NCBI GenBank assembly: GCA_937886445.1
Contig: CALGBY010000122.1
Span: 1 to 21,900 of the forward strand
DNA length: 21,900 bases
Direction: 5' to 3'
Origin: an uncultured Clostridia bacterium
GTDB lineage: Bacteria; Bacillota; Clostridia; Christensenellales; Aristaeellaceae
In this document: one piece after another, positions 1 through 6,350 of the stretch
How positions within the stretch are numbered: the first letter of the stretch is position 1
How the letters are laid out: every line of letters starts with the position of its first letter
Notes under the pieces: generated by a model
Database searches by the model: none
Told to the model about the DNA's origin: nothing
Seen by the model: the letters and a program-made list of their open reading frames with translations, nothing else
Made by a program: the position numbers and the translations under genes

Positions 1-80
1 CTTCTGGGTTTCAAATCCTCTTTGCTTTTGTGGGGCGTTTTTTCACAGCCCCTTTATTCTATACGAAGGAGTATACACAA

Positions 81-875
81 ATGAACGCGAACGATTTCAG
101 AGACCGGCTGGTCTCCCTGCTTGCGGAGTACGACGGGATCCTGGGCATCGGCCAGACAGGAGACATCAACGCGCCGCTGATCCCGGGAAAATGCGATATA
201 GACCTGTTTGTGCTTTGTGAACGGGTACCCGACCGGGAGAAGCGCATGTCTTGCTATCACCGGCTGCCGGAGGGCTTTGAGAGCCTGCAAATGGAGGTGT
301 GCGGCGGCGGTGTATGGGGGTACGGGGATATTTTAGTATGTGAAGGGATCGATGTGATGCCCATGTACTTTACCTATGATGAGATGAAAGACTATCTGAC
401 AGAGGTGCTTGAGGGAAAGCATCTTGAAAAGGATGGTCGCTTCTATCCCATCGGGCGTTTGGCAAGCATCGAGACCCTTCATGTGCTGTATGAAAAAAAT
501 GCCGCCTGGACGGCCCTGATCAACACGGTGAAGGCGCATCCGCGGGAGCTGTTTCAAAGGTGGTATGCCTCAGAGAGCAGTCAGATGCTGGACGAGGAGG
601 ACCTGGGACGGGCGGAGCTGCGCAGAGAGGTGCTGTTTTATCATCAGGTGACGGAGAATTTTCTGGATCATTTTCTTCAGGCGCTGTTCGCGAAGAACGA
701 CTGCTATTTTCCCAGCCGTAAAAGAACACGGGAGGCCATCGCGTCCTTTTCTGTCAAGCCGGACCGCTGCTATGAGCGGCTGCTGCGCATCATAGAGCTC
801 GGCGCCGGTGAGGAAACGATCCCGCGTTCTGTAACGGAGCTTCGGGCGATCGCGGAGGAACTGATGGATATGTAG
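81..875 (+). CDS. Nucleotidyltransferase-fold protein (264 aa)
   Basis: The start is the ATG at 81, preceded by an AAGGAG-type ribosome binding site at 66-71. An in-frame upstream start at 30 has no such site. The N-terminal part has the pattern of the polymerase-beta/kanamycin-type nucleotidyltransferase fold: a G-rich turn GIGQTGD (residues 22-28), then an acidic pair in CDIDLF (D39 and D41), and a third candidate acidic residue D91 in GIDVMP. These would bind two metals and a nucleotide. The C-terminal half is helical and carries a YFPSRKR motif, similar in layout to DUF4037/aminoglycoside-nucleotidyltransferase-like proteins. The substrate is unknown; a small molecule or a protein is possible, and resistance should not be assumed. 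It converges on the histidine kinase gene. Fold assignment is moderate, function is low. Confidence 0.75.
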   Translation: MNANDFRDRLVSLLAEYDGILGIGQTGDINAPLIPGKCDIDLFVLCERVPDREKRMSCYHRLPEGFESLQMEVCGGGVWGYGDILVCEGIDVMPMYFTYDEMKDYLTEVLEGKHLEKDGRFYPIGRLASIETLHVLYEKNAAWTALINTVKAHPRELFQRWYASESSQMLDEEDLGRAELRREVLFYHQVTENFLDHFLQALFAKNDCYFPSRKRTREAIASFSVKPDRCYERLLRIIELGAGEETIPRSVTELRAIAEELMDM

Positions 876-915
876 CGTTTACTCCGCGCGGCCACGCCTG
901 CGCGGATGCATTGAC

Positions 916-960
916 GCAAAAAGAGGACCGATCGATTCTGACCGGTCCCTTTGCTTTTTC
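916..960. terminator. Bidirectional terminator between convergent genes
   Basis: The stem pairs GGACCG (925-930) with CGGTCC (943-948), extended by A-rich and T-rich flanks (GCAAAAAG on the left, CTTTGCTTTTT on the right). It lies between the stop codons of the convergent genes at 875 and 992, so it can end transcription from both sides. Confidence 0.75.
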
Positions 961-991
961 GGGTTTCTGCGTTTCCTGACCGCCCGTTTCA

Positions 992-2857
992 TCACTTATT
1001 CTTTTGCGCGAATACCTCAGAAAGCGTACTCAGCAGCTTCGGAATATCGATCGGTTTTGCGAGATGCCCGTTCATGCCGGTCTTCAGCGCGTTTTGGCGG
1101 TCCTCCTCGAAGGCGTTGGCTGTCATTGCGAATATCGGGATCTCCGCCAGCTCTCTGTTTTCCAGAGACCGTATGATCCTTGTGGCCTCGTAGCCATCCA
1201 TTCGCGGCATCTGTATGTCCATCAGGATGATATCGTACTGCCCGGGGATGGCGTTTTTTATTTTCTCCACCGCGATAACACCGTCTTTAGCCGTGTCGAC
1301 GACTGCGCCGTGATCGGAAAGGATCTCCTGTGCGATTTCCCTGTTCATTTCGTTATCCTCTGCCAGAAGGATCTTCATACCGCTCAGAGAGATCTCCGTA
1401 TCGCCGGTTTCTTCGGCTTTGCTTTCTTCGGAATATTCTGTATCGATCTTCAGCGGAAGGATGACCGTAAACCGTGTACCCTTGCCCGGTTCAGAACTCA
1501 CCTCGATCACCGCGCCCATCAGATCCGCCAGCTTTTTCACGATGGACATGCCAAGCCCCGTTCCCTGGATCTTGTTGACCGTCGAGGTTTCCTCGCGGGA
1601 GAATTCCTCAAACAGATGGGGAAGAAACTCCTTGCTCATGCCGATGCCGTTATCTTCAACAATAACACGGTAGCGGGCGTATCCCGGCCTGTCTCCCGGG
1701 ATCTCCTCCGCGCTGGTATACACCGAGCCGCCTGCCGGGGTATATTTGAGGGCGTTGCCAAGCAGGTTGTTGATGATCTGAAAGATCCTGTCGTTATCAC
1801 CGATGACATGAAAGTGTTCCGTGTTTTTCAGCTCGATACGGAAGGACAGCTCCTTGTTTTTTGCCTGATCCTCATAGACCGCCCGGAATATTTCTGTCAC
1901 TTCGTTCAGATCGATCTTCTGCTCCTGCAGCACGACCCGGCCGGATTCGATCCGGGACATTTCCAGCACCTGATTGACAAGGCTCAGCAGCTGGCTGCCG
2001 GCGATCTCAATCTTGCCGAGATAATCATTTGTCACCGTTTCCTTTGTGTTTTTCTTCGCGATGCCGGTATAGCCGATGATGGCGTTCAGCGGCGTGCGGA
2101 TATCATGGGACATATTGAACAGGAAGATCGATTTTGCCTTGTTGGCATATTCGGCCTTTTCCTTTTCCTCGGCGAGCAGCTCTCTCAGTTCCTCACGCTC
2201 GTCTTCAAGCACAAACACATGAAGGATACAGCTTCCCACCACACATCCTAAGGCGTATACCGGATACAGCGCGTTCAGGATCTGTATCACGATGGCTGCC
2301 AGCATGATCAGGCTGTACCCCAAAATGGCCACATTGCGTTTCCGGCTGCTGCCGGTGGAATTCCTGATCCCGCGCAGGGTGACGCAGGCGGAAACGATAC
2401 ACATGAATACCTGTACCAGCAGCGCGATATTTCTGACGATGCCGGTTTGATACTCGCCCTTATCGTTGAACCAGAAGAAAATGGGAGCAAAGTGGTTCAC
2501 GATCAGGCAGATCACCTCGAGAGCCACAAAAATGAGCCCTGTCAGCTTGAAAAACCGTGCTATTTTGCCCTTTTGCTCAAGATAGTCAACGATATAGCAG
2601 TAAAACCAGATCACGATCGAGCCCATCGCGAAGAAATATACGGTCGTATCGATGTGCAGCGCGACCGTCCATCCGAGACCGCCCAGAATGCCCCACAAAG
2701 CGTCTGTGATATAATAGGCAAAGGTGGATAGTGTAAGGGCACGGTAAAACCGGTTTACGCTTTTCCTTTTGCCCCGCGGAAACATAACTGACCCGTTGAT
2801 GATCAGCTGGACGAATATACCGGCTATGCCCATAATGGCGTAGAAATAATCCTGCAT
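992..2857 (-). CDS. Membrane hybrid sensor histidine kinase/response regulator (621 aa)
   Basis: A two-component phosphorelay protein. Residues 1-215 hold about six to seven hydrophobic membrane segments, so the sensor is membrane-embedded rather than a classical extracellular loop. A short coiled linker (about 217-243) leads to the dimerisation/H box SHDIRTPLNAI with phospho-acceptor H251. The ATPase domain follows: N box NNLLGNALKYT (363-373), G1 EDNGIGMS (401-408) and G2 GTGLGMSIV (432-440). A C-terminal receiver domain starts near 494, with acidic pair E500/D501, phospho-acceptor D547 in LMDIQMPRMDG, T579 and K601. No HPt or output domain is fused and no cognate regulator lies next to it, so the downstream partner is elsewhere. 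The start ATG at 2857 has a GGAGG 8 bases upstream. The signal sensed is unknown. Confidence 0.95.
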   Translation of the reverse strand: MQDYFYAIMGIAGIFVQLIINGSVMFPRGKRKSVNRFYRALTLSTFAYYITDALWGILGGLGWTVALHIDTTVYFFAMGSIVIWFYCYIVDYLEQKGKIARFFKLTGLIFVALEVICLIVNHFAPIFFWFNDKGEYQTGIVRNIALLVQVFMCIVSACVTLRGIRNSTGSSRKRNVAILGYSLIMLAAIVIQILNALYPVYALGCVVGSCILHVFVLEDEREELRELLAEEKEKAEYANKAKSIFLFNMSHDIRTPLNAIIGYTGIAKKNTKETVTNDYLGKIEIAGSQLLSLVNQVLEMSRIESGRVVLQEQKIDLNEVTEIFRAVYEDQAKNKELSFRIELKNTEHFHVIGDNDRIFQIINNLLGNALKYTPAGGSVYTSAEEIPGDRPGYARYRVIVEDNGIGMSKEFLPHLFEEFSREETSTVNKIQGTGLGMSIVKKLADLMGAVIEVSSEPGKGTRFTVILPLKIDTEYSEESKAEETGDTEISLSGMKILLAEDNEMNREIAQEILSDHGAVVDTAKDGVIAVEKIKNAIPGQYDIILMDIQMPRMDGYEATRIIRSLENRELAEIPIFAMTANAFEEDRQNALKTGMNGHLAKPIDIPKLLSTLSEVFAQKNK

Positions 2858-2875
2858 ACTGACGACCTCCGAATC

Positions 2876-2914
2876 TCTGCCCCGGTAAAGACGGATATGT
2901 CTCCGTCGGGCAGC
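2876..2914 (-). promoter_or_regulatory. Hairpin in the 5' leader of the histidine kinase gene
   Basis: On the minus strand CTGCCC-GACGGA, a six-base loop, then TCCGTC and, after a short interior bulge, GGGCAG form a two-part hairpin. It ends about 5 bases before the GGAGG of the kinase gene and could modulate ribosome access. It lacks a T-run, so it is not a terminator. No riboswitch class was recognised. Confidence 0.4.
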
Positions 2915-3016
2915 GGAACTGAAGCAAGAATGTTCACTAAACGAGCTTGATATATCTGGATCCGATAAAAGGTGATGCGCGTGCCTGGATTTTTCTGAAA
3001 TGAAAATACTGAAATC

Positions 3017-3045
3017 ATCATATCACCATGCTTTCTGAAATTCAA
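3017..3045 (-). promoter_or_regulatory. SigmaA-type promoter of the histidine kinase gene
   Basis: Read on the minus strand: -35 TTGAAT (3045-3040), a 17-base spacer, and -10 TATGAT (3022-3017). This predicts a transcript start near 3010 and a leader of about 150 bases. A TTTCTGAAAT dyad covers part of the spacer and the inner edge of the -35 (3032-3041). A second identical copy lies just downstream of the start (2992-3001). Confidence 0.6.
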
Positions 3046-3397
3046 GCATTTTCGGTGAAAAACGGGGCGCTTTGGTATAAAACACGTGCATTACTCAAGG
3101 CGGTATTGATTCCTTCACATGTCACTCCGAATTCGGTCTTTTCTGCCGTCTTGTGTTCATGTTTAACCAAATGCTGCCGCAGGGGAGCCCGGATGACGGC
3201 ATACTCGCTCTGACGATGTCTTCCGGTCATAATGACAGATGCCGCCAGCGGACCGGGAATTATGACAAACGGCGAAGCCGGGCGATTGCTGTGCATTTCT
3301 CATTATGACAATGCGAAATGCTTGCCATGGAGAGCGTCTCTGTGCATATTATTTTACGTATTGGTTTTCAATCGATCCTGAACGGATAACCTGTGCG
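3046..3397. other. Intergenic stretch without a supportable gene
   Basis: Short open frames exist on both strands but none has a ribosome binding site, a recognisable domain or a plausible composition. The only structure seen is a near-perfect palindromic hairpin at 3293-3321 and three copies of a TNATGACA-like string (near 3231, 3260 and 3303). Confidence 0.6.
3293..3321. repeat. Palindromic hairpin, possible operator
   Basis: GCATTTC-T-CATT, a five-base loop, then AATG-C-GAAATGC: eleven base pairs with one internal mismatch. There is no T-run on either side, so a terminator is unlikely. No adjacent gene start explains it. Confidence 0.45.
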
Positions 3398-3445
3398 AAA
3401 AAATCACCGTGTCTCTTCCTGCTTTTCGGAAAAGACACGGTGGTT
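3398..3445 (-). terminator. Rho-independent terminator of the secreted-protein gene
   Basis: The arms CACCGTGTCT (3405-3414) and AGACACGGTG (3433-3442) pair perfectly. On the minus strand the hairpin is followed by ATTTTTTC. It lies about 30 bases past the stop codon at 3474. Confidence 0.85.
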
Positions 3446-3473
3446 TATTTCTTTGTGCAGATCATCAGTCTGT

Positions 3474-4199
3474 TCAGTCAGCCAGCTCCTTCAGGCCTTT
3501 GTTGACTGCAACGCCCACGGCCTTTACGGCCAGCTTGGCACCGGTGCCTTCTACGACGGCGCCGGCTGCGCCGCCCGCGGCGCCGGTCAGCATGTCGATC
3601 GCGGCGTTGACCTTTCCCTCCTGATACTTTTCTTCGGTGATGTGACCGGTAGCGTATTCGGCTTCGTTTTTAATGGCCTCGGCGCATCCTGCAACGATGC
3701 CGCCCACACCGGGAACCAGCTTTACACAGTCGAGAATGAGACCGTTATCCATCTGATCATAGCCCTTTACCATTTTTTCCATGGCTTCCCAGGTGGCGCG
3801 GTCCACATCGCCTTTGCCGGTGATGTAGTGCATGGCGCTGTTCATATTGCCGCTGCGCATCAGATCCACAACACCTTCGCCTACCTTTTCGATCCCTTTC
3901 GCCACATCCACGGCATCTTTGCCGATCTGCATGGTGCTGTGTGCTGTATCCATGGCGCTGTCGGCGGTGTCTTTTGCCGCTTTCATGGTGCCTGTATAGG
4001 CTTTGGCGGCAGTACTGTCTGTAAAAATATATTCGGCGGTACCCGCTACCGCGTGGCCCGCGGTGCACATGCCGTTCCAGACGGTTTTACCGGCATTGAT
4101 CAGTGTATCGAAGATCGAACCCGCAAAAGCAGTACCCATCAGCGTAAAGGTCAAAGCCGCGATCAGGACCAGTGCAGTTGCTTTCTTCATATTTTTCAT
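3474..4199 (-). CDS. Secreted Ala/Gly-rich protein of unknown function (241 aa)
   Basis: The start ATG at 4199 is set by a GGAG eight bases upstream. The open frame extends much further back, to 4595, but that part runs through the terminator of the neighbouring gene. Residues 1-26 are a clear signal peptide: KNMKK, a hydrophobic core, then AFA followed by GS. The mature part has an amphipathic, Ala/Lys/Asp-rich helical region (about 65-110) with repeated DTA/DSAMDTAHS-like turns. It ends in two glycine-rich hydrophobic stretches, LVPGVGGIVAG (161-171) and TGAAGGAAGAVV (205-216), that could insert in or associate with membrane. I do not recognise the family. There is no lipobox, no sortase motif and no catalytic motif. 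It appears monocistronic, with its own terminator at 3398-3445. Confidence 0.8.
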   Translation of the reverse strand: MKNMKKATALVLIAALTFTLMGTAFAGSIFDTLINAGKTVWNGMCTAGHAVAGTAEYIFTDSTAAKAYTGTMKAAKDTADSAMDTAHSTMQIGKDAVDVAKGIEKVGEGVVDLMRSGNMNSAMHYITGKGDVDRATWEAMEKMVKGYDQMDNGLILDCVKLVPGVGGIVAGCAEAIKNEAEYATGHITEEKYQEGKVNAAIDMLTGAAGGAAGAVVEGTGAKLAVKAVGVAVNKGLKELAD

Positions 4200-4264
4200 A
4201 GCTTTTTCTCCTTTTTGTATTGTCCTTCCGGACATAATGATATACGAACCGGGAACGCGGGGGG

Positions 4265-4294
4265 ATAATACCGGAAAACCCCGGAAAAAAACAA
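4265..4294 (-). promoter_or_regulatory. Possible promoter of the secreted-protein gene
   Basis: On the minus strand, TTGTTT (4294-4289), 18 bases, then TATTAT (4270-4265). The -35 lies inside the T-run of the upstream terminator, so the match could partly be composition. A start near 4258 would give a leader of about 60 bases. Confidence 0.35.
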
Positions 4295-4330
4295 AACCGG
4301 CATCGGATCTTTCAAACGGTCCGGTGCCGG
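4284..4330 (-). terminator. Rho-independent terminator after the 2H phosphoesterase gene
   Basis: On the minus strand, ACCGGCACCGG pairs with CCGATGCCGGT, followed by TTTTGTTTTTTT. It lies about 90 bases past the stop at 4421 and separates that transcript from the secreted-protein gene. Confidence 0.85.
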
Positions 4331-4420
4331 TCAGCATGACAGAAAATACACGCAGAAAAATGATGTGAACACGGGATAGCGAAAGCCGCCTCTTTTCATC
4401 CGGGGGATCGGATTTCCTTT

Positions 4421-4936
4421 TTAGAGAGCGCTTCCGGTCAGATCGATGCTCAATATCTCTCTTGTGGGCCAGAAGGCGCACAGATGCAGCCTTGTCACCC
4501 GGGTCAGAAAGGCGGTAAAGCATTCCATGGCCGTGGGAAAGGCACGGCAGATGATGTCCGGCTCGTCCAGGATCAGGGTGCAGTGGGGCGTCCAAGGGTA
4601 TTGCTCCGGGGCGTTCGGCTTTACGGCCTCCCTCAGTTTCATCAGCCCGGGCGGGTTCATATCCGGCGCGGCAAACAGCACCTTTCCGCCCTGAAAGCTG
4701 CCCATGTGGCTCATGTGTACCTGAACAGGGGCAAATTCCGCCGCCGCACGCTTTGCGATCTCAACGGCCTCCCGCTCCTGCTCAAGAGGGAAGGTGGCCA
4801 TGGAGATATGAAAGGGGAGACCGGGAGTCTGCTTGCCGGTAAAGCCTTTTTCTTTCAACTTTTCATACCAGCCCGCCATCAGTGCCTGTCCCGCTTCATC
4901 GATATCCGCCATCAGTGTCAAAAACTGCTCAGCCAT
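4421..4936 (-). CDS. 2H phosphoesterase, 2'-5' RNA ligase family (171 aa)
   Basis: The protein has the two H-x-S/T motifs of the 2H phosphoesterase superfamily: HIS at residues 43-45 and HCT at 118-120. They are about 75 residues apart, as in LigT/ThpR and YjcG-like proteins of this length. The two histidines would form the catalytic centre acting on 2',3'-cyclic phosphates or 2'-5' linkages; the true substrate cannot be read from sequence. The start at 4936 (MAEQFL) is chosen because AAAAGGAG lies seven bases upstream; the longer in-frame ATG at 4954 overlaps that site. It lies 61 bases downstream of the ATPase gene with no terminator between, so the two may be co-transcribed. Confidence 0.85.
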   Translation of the reverse strand: MAEQFLTLMADIDEAGQALMAGWYEKLKEKGFTGKQTPGLPFHISMATFPLEQEREAVEIAKRAAAEFAPVQVHMSHMGSFQGGKVLFAAPDMNPPGLMKLREAVKPNAPEQYPWTPHCTLILDEPDIICRAFPTAMECFTAFLTRVTRLHLCAFWPTREILSIDLTGSAL

Positions 4937-4997
4937 ATGGATACTCCTTTTCATTATCAGTGTTTGGATTCGGTATGTGTCTGTCTTCCGCTGTCGT

Positions 4998-6194
4998 TTA
5001 TTGTTCCATCAGCCATGCTGACAGGTCTGTGATCAGCACGCCTTCTTTCAGGTAGTCCTCATGTCTTGTGCGCGCCACAATGATCTTCGGATAGGCATCC
5101 TTGATTTGCAGCAGGGGTTCAATTTCCCGTTTCATTGTACTTTCATCTTCAATGTTATCTGAAACCTGTATATATATTTTTTCGCTTTGCCGGAGTGCTA
5201 CAAAGTCGATCTCTTTTTTATACAGTTTCCCGACATATACCTCATAGCCCCGCCGCAGCAGTTCTGTATAGACGATATTTTCGTACATCCTGCCGAAATC
5301 GGCGTTTTCTGTTCCGTTAACCGCGTAGCGGAAAGAAGGGTCGCACAGGTAATATTTATTGTTGGTTTCCAGATATTTTTTTCCGCTCAGATCATACCGT
5401 TTCACTGTATAGAACAAAAAGGCGCTTTCCAGATACCGGATGTATTTATCAACGGTTTTTCTTGTGATCTCACTTTTGCCCCGGTTAAGCGCTTCGCATA
5501 CATTGTTGGGTGAAAGGAGATTTCCAATGTTGTCCATCATGAATTCCGATATGCTCATAAATTCCGATTTATTGCGGATTTTATATTTTTTGACAAGATC
5601 GCGCTCTAAAATGGTTCTGTATACATCCTTCACATAGGCAAAACGCTGTTTCTCTTCACTATATGCATATGAACCTGCCATTCCGCCTGTTCGCACATAG
5701 CTGTCAAAGGCATCAGAAGGATTTTCTTCATTTGTAAAGTATTCCCTGTATTCGGCAAAGGAAAAGGGATAGACCTTTACTTCCATTACACGCCCGGTAA
5801 ACAGTGTAGCCAAATCGGAACTGAGCAAAAATGCGTTGGAACCGGTCAGATACAAATCGAACCTGCCTTTGGCATGAAGGCTGTTGATCGCCAGTTCAAA
5901 ATTGTCACATAGCTGGATCTCGTCGATCATTACGACATTGAGACAGCCTTCTTTATAGTGATCACATACATAGGCGTGCAGTTTATGATAATCCAGCAGT
6001 TCATCATAATCCAGATCCTGCAGATTTGCCGAAATGATATTGACATCCGGCTTGTTTTTTATGAGCCATCCGGCGTATTGCTGCAGCAGGACGGATTTTC
6101 CGCAGCGGCGAACACCTGTTATCACTTTTATATCCGGGGTTCCGGTCAGACTGATCAGTTCTTCAAGATACCGTTTGCGAATGATCCATGGCAT
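4998..6194 (-). CDS. AAA_14/DUF4143 family ATPase (398 aa)
   Basis: The N-terminal half is an AAA-type ATPase: Walker A GVRRCGKS (27-34), Walker B VVMIDEIQ with D92/E93, sensor-like LTGSNA (118-123) and TGR (134-136). The middle holds the winged-helix-like segment usual before DUF4143. The C-terminal domain (about 300-398) is the DUF4143/PD-(D/E)XK-like fold, with EIDFV and YIQVS where an active nuclease would have E-V-K, so it looks catalytically degenerate. Length is typical. The family is abundant in gut anaerobes, and its cellular role is not established. The promoter region carries a perfect 12-bp inverted repeat and further copies of the same core, which suggests autoregulation or regulation by a dedicated factor. 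Confidence 0.92.
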   Translation of the reverse strand: MPWIIRKRYLEELISLTGTPDIKVITGVRRCGKSVLLQQYAGWLIKNKPDVNIISANLQDLDYDELLDYHKLHAYVCDHYKEGCLNVVMIDEIQLCDNFELAINSLHAKGRFDLYLTGSNAFLLSSDLATLFTGRVMEVKVYPFSFAEYREYFTNEENPSDAFDSYVRTGGMAGSYAYSEEKQRFAYVKDVYRTILERDLVKKYKIRNKSEFMSISEFMMDNIGNLLSPNNVCEALNRGKSEITRKTVDKYIRYLESAFLFYTVKRYDLSGKKYLETNNKYYLCDPSFRYAVNGTENADFGRMYENIVYTELLRRGYEVYVGKLYKKEIDFVALRQSEKIYIQVSDNIEDESTMKREIEPLLQIKDAYPKIIVARTRHEDYLKEGVLITDLSAWLMEQ

Positions 6195-6200
6195 GGGCTT

Positions 6201-6310
6201 ATTCCCGCTTTCTGAAAATAATTCAGTTTTCGGGAATAGAATACCATAAAAAATCCCGATTTACAAGTTCTATTCCCGATTTTTGAAAAATTTTCATTTT
6301 TTGGGAATGG
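6201..6310 (-). promoter_or_regulatory. Promoter and multi-copy ATTCCCGA operator of the ATPase gene
   Basis: On the minus strand: -35 TTGTAA (6266-6261), 17 bases, then -10 TATTCT (6243-6238). A perfect inverted pair, TCGGGAATAGAA at 6230-6241 and TTCTATTCCCGA at 6268-6279, brackets the -35/-10 core. More copies of the core occur at 6201-6207 (ATTCCCG), 6253-6260 (ATCCCGAT) and 6302-6308 (TGGGAAT). The arrangement fits repression by occlusion of the promoter. Confidence 0.6.
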
Positions 6311-6350
6311 AAACAGCAGAGGATGGGAAAATACATTCCGCTTTGCCCGC

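Noticed and set aside
1..30. GGTTTCAAATCC resembles the T-arm of a tRNA whose 3' end would lie at the window start.
   Set aside because: The loop has one T too many, the stem does not pair, and no acceptor-stem or CCA follows. Only a chance resemblance is supported.
1004..2251. A 415-codon open frame on the plus strand.
   Set aside because: It is the antisense shadow of the histidine kinase, has no ribosome binding site and no domain.
3042..3296. An 84-codon minus-strand frame upstream of the histidine kinase.
   Set aside because: It overlaps the kinase promoter region, and has no ribosome binding site or recognisable domain.
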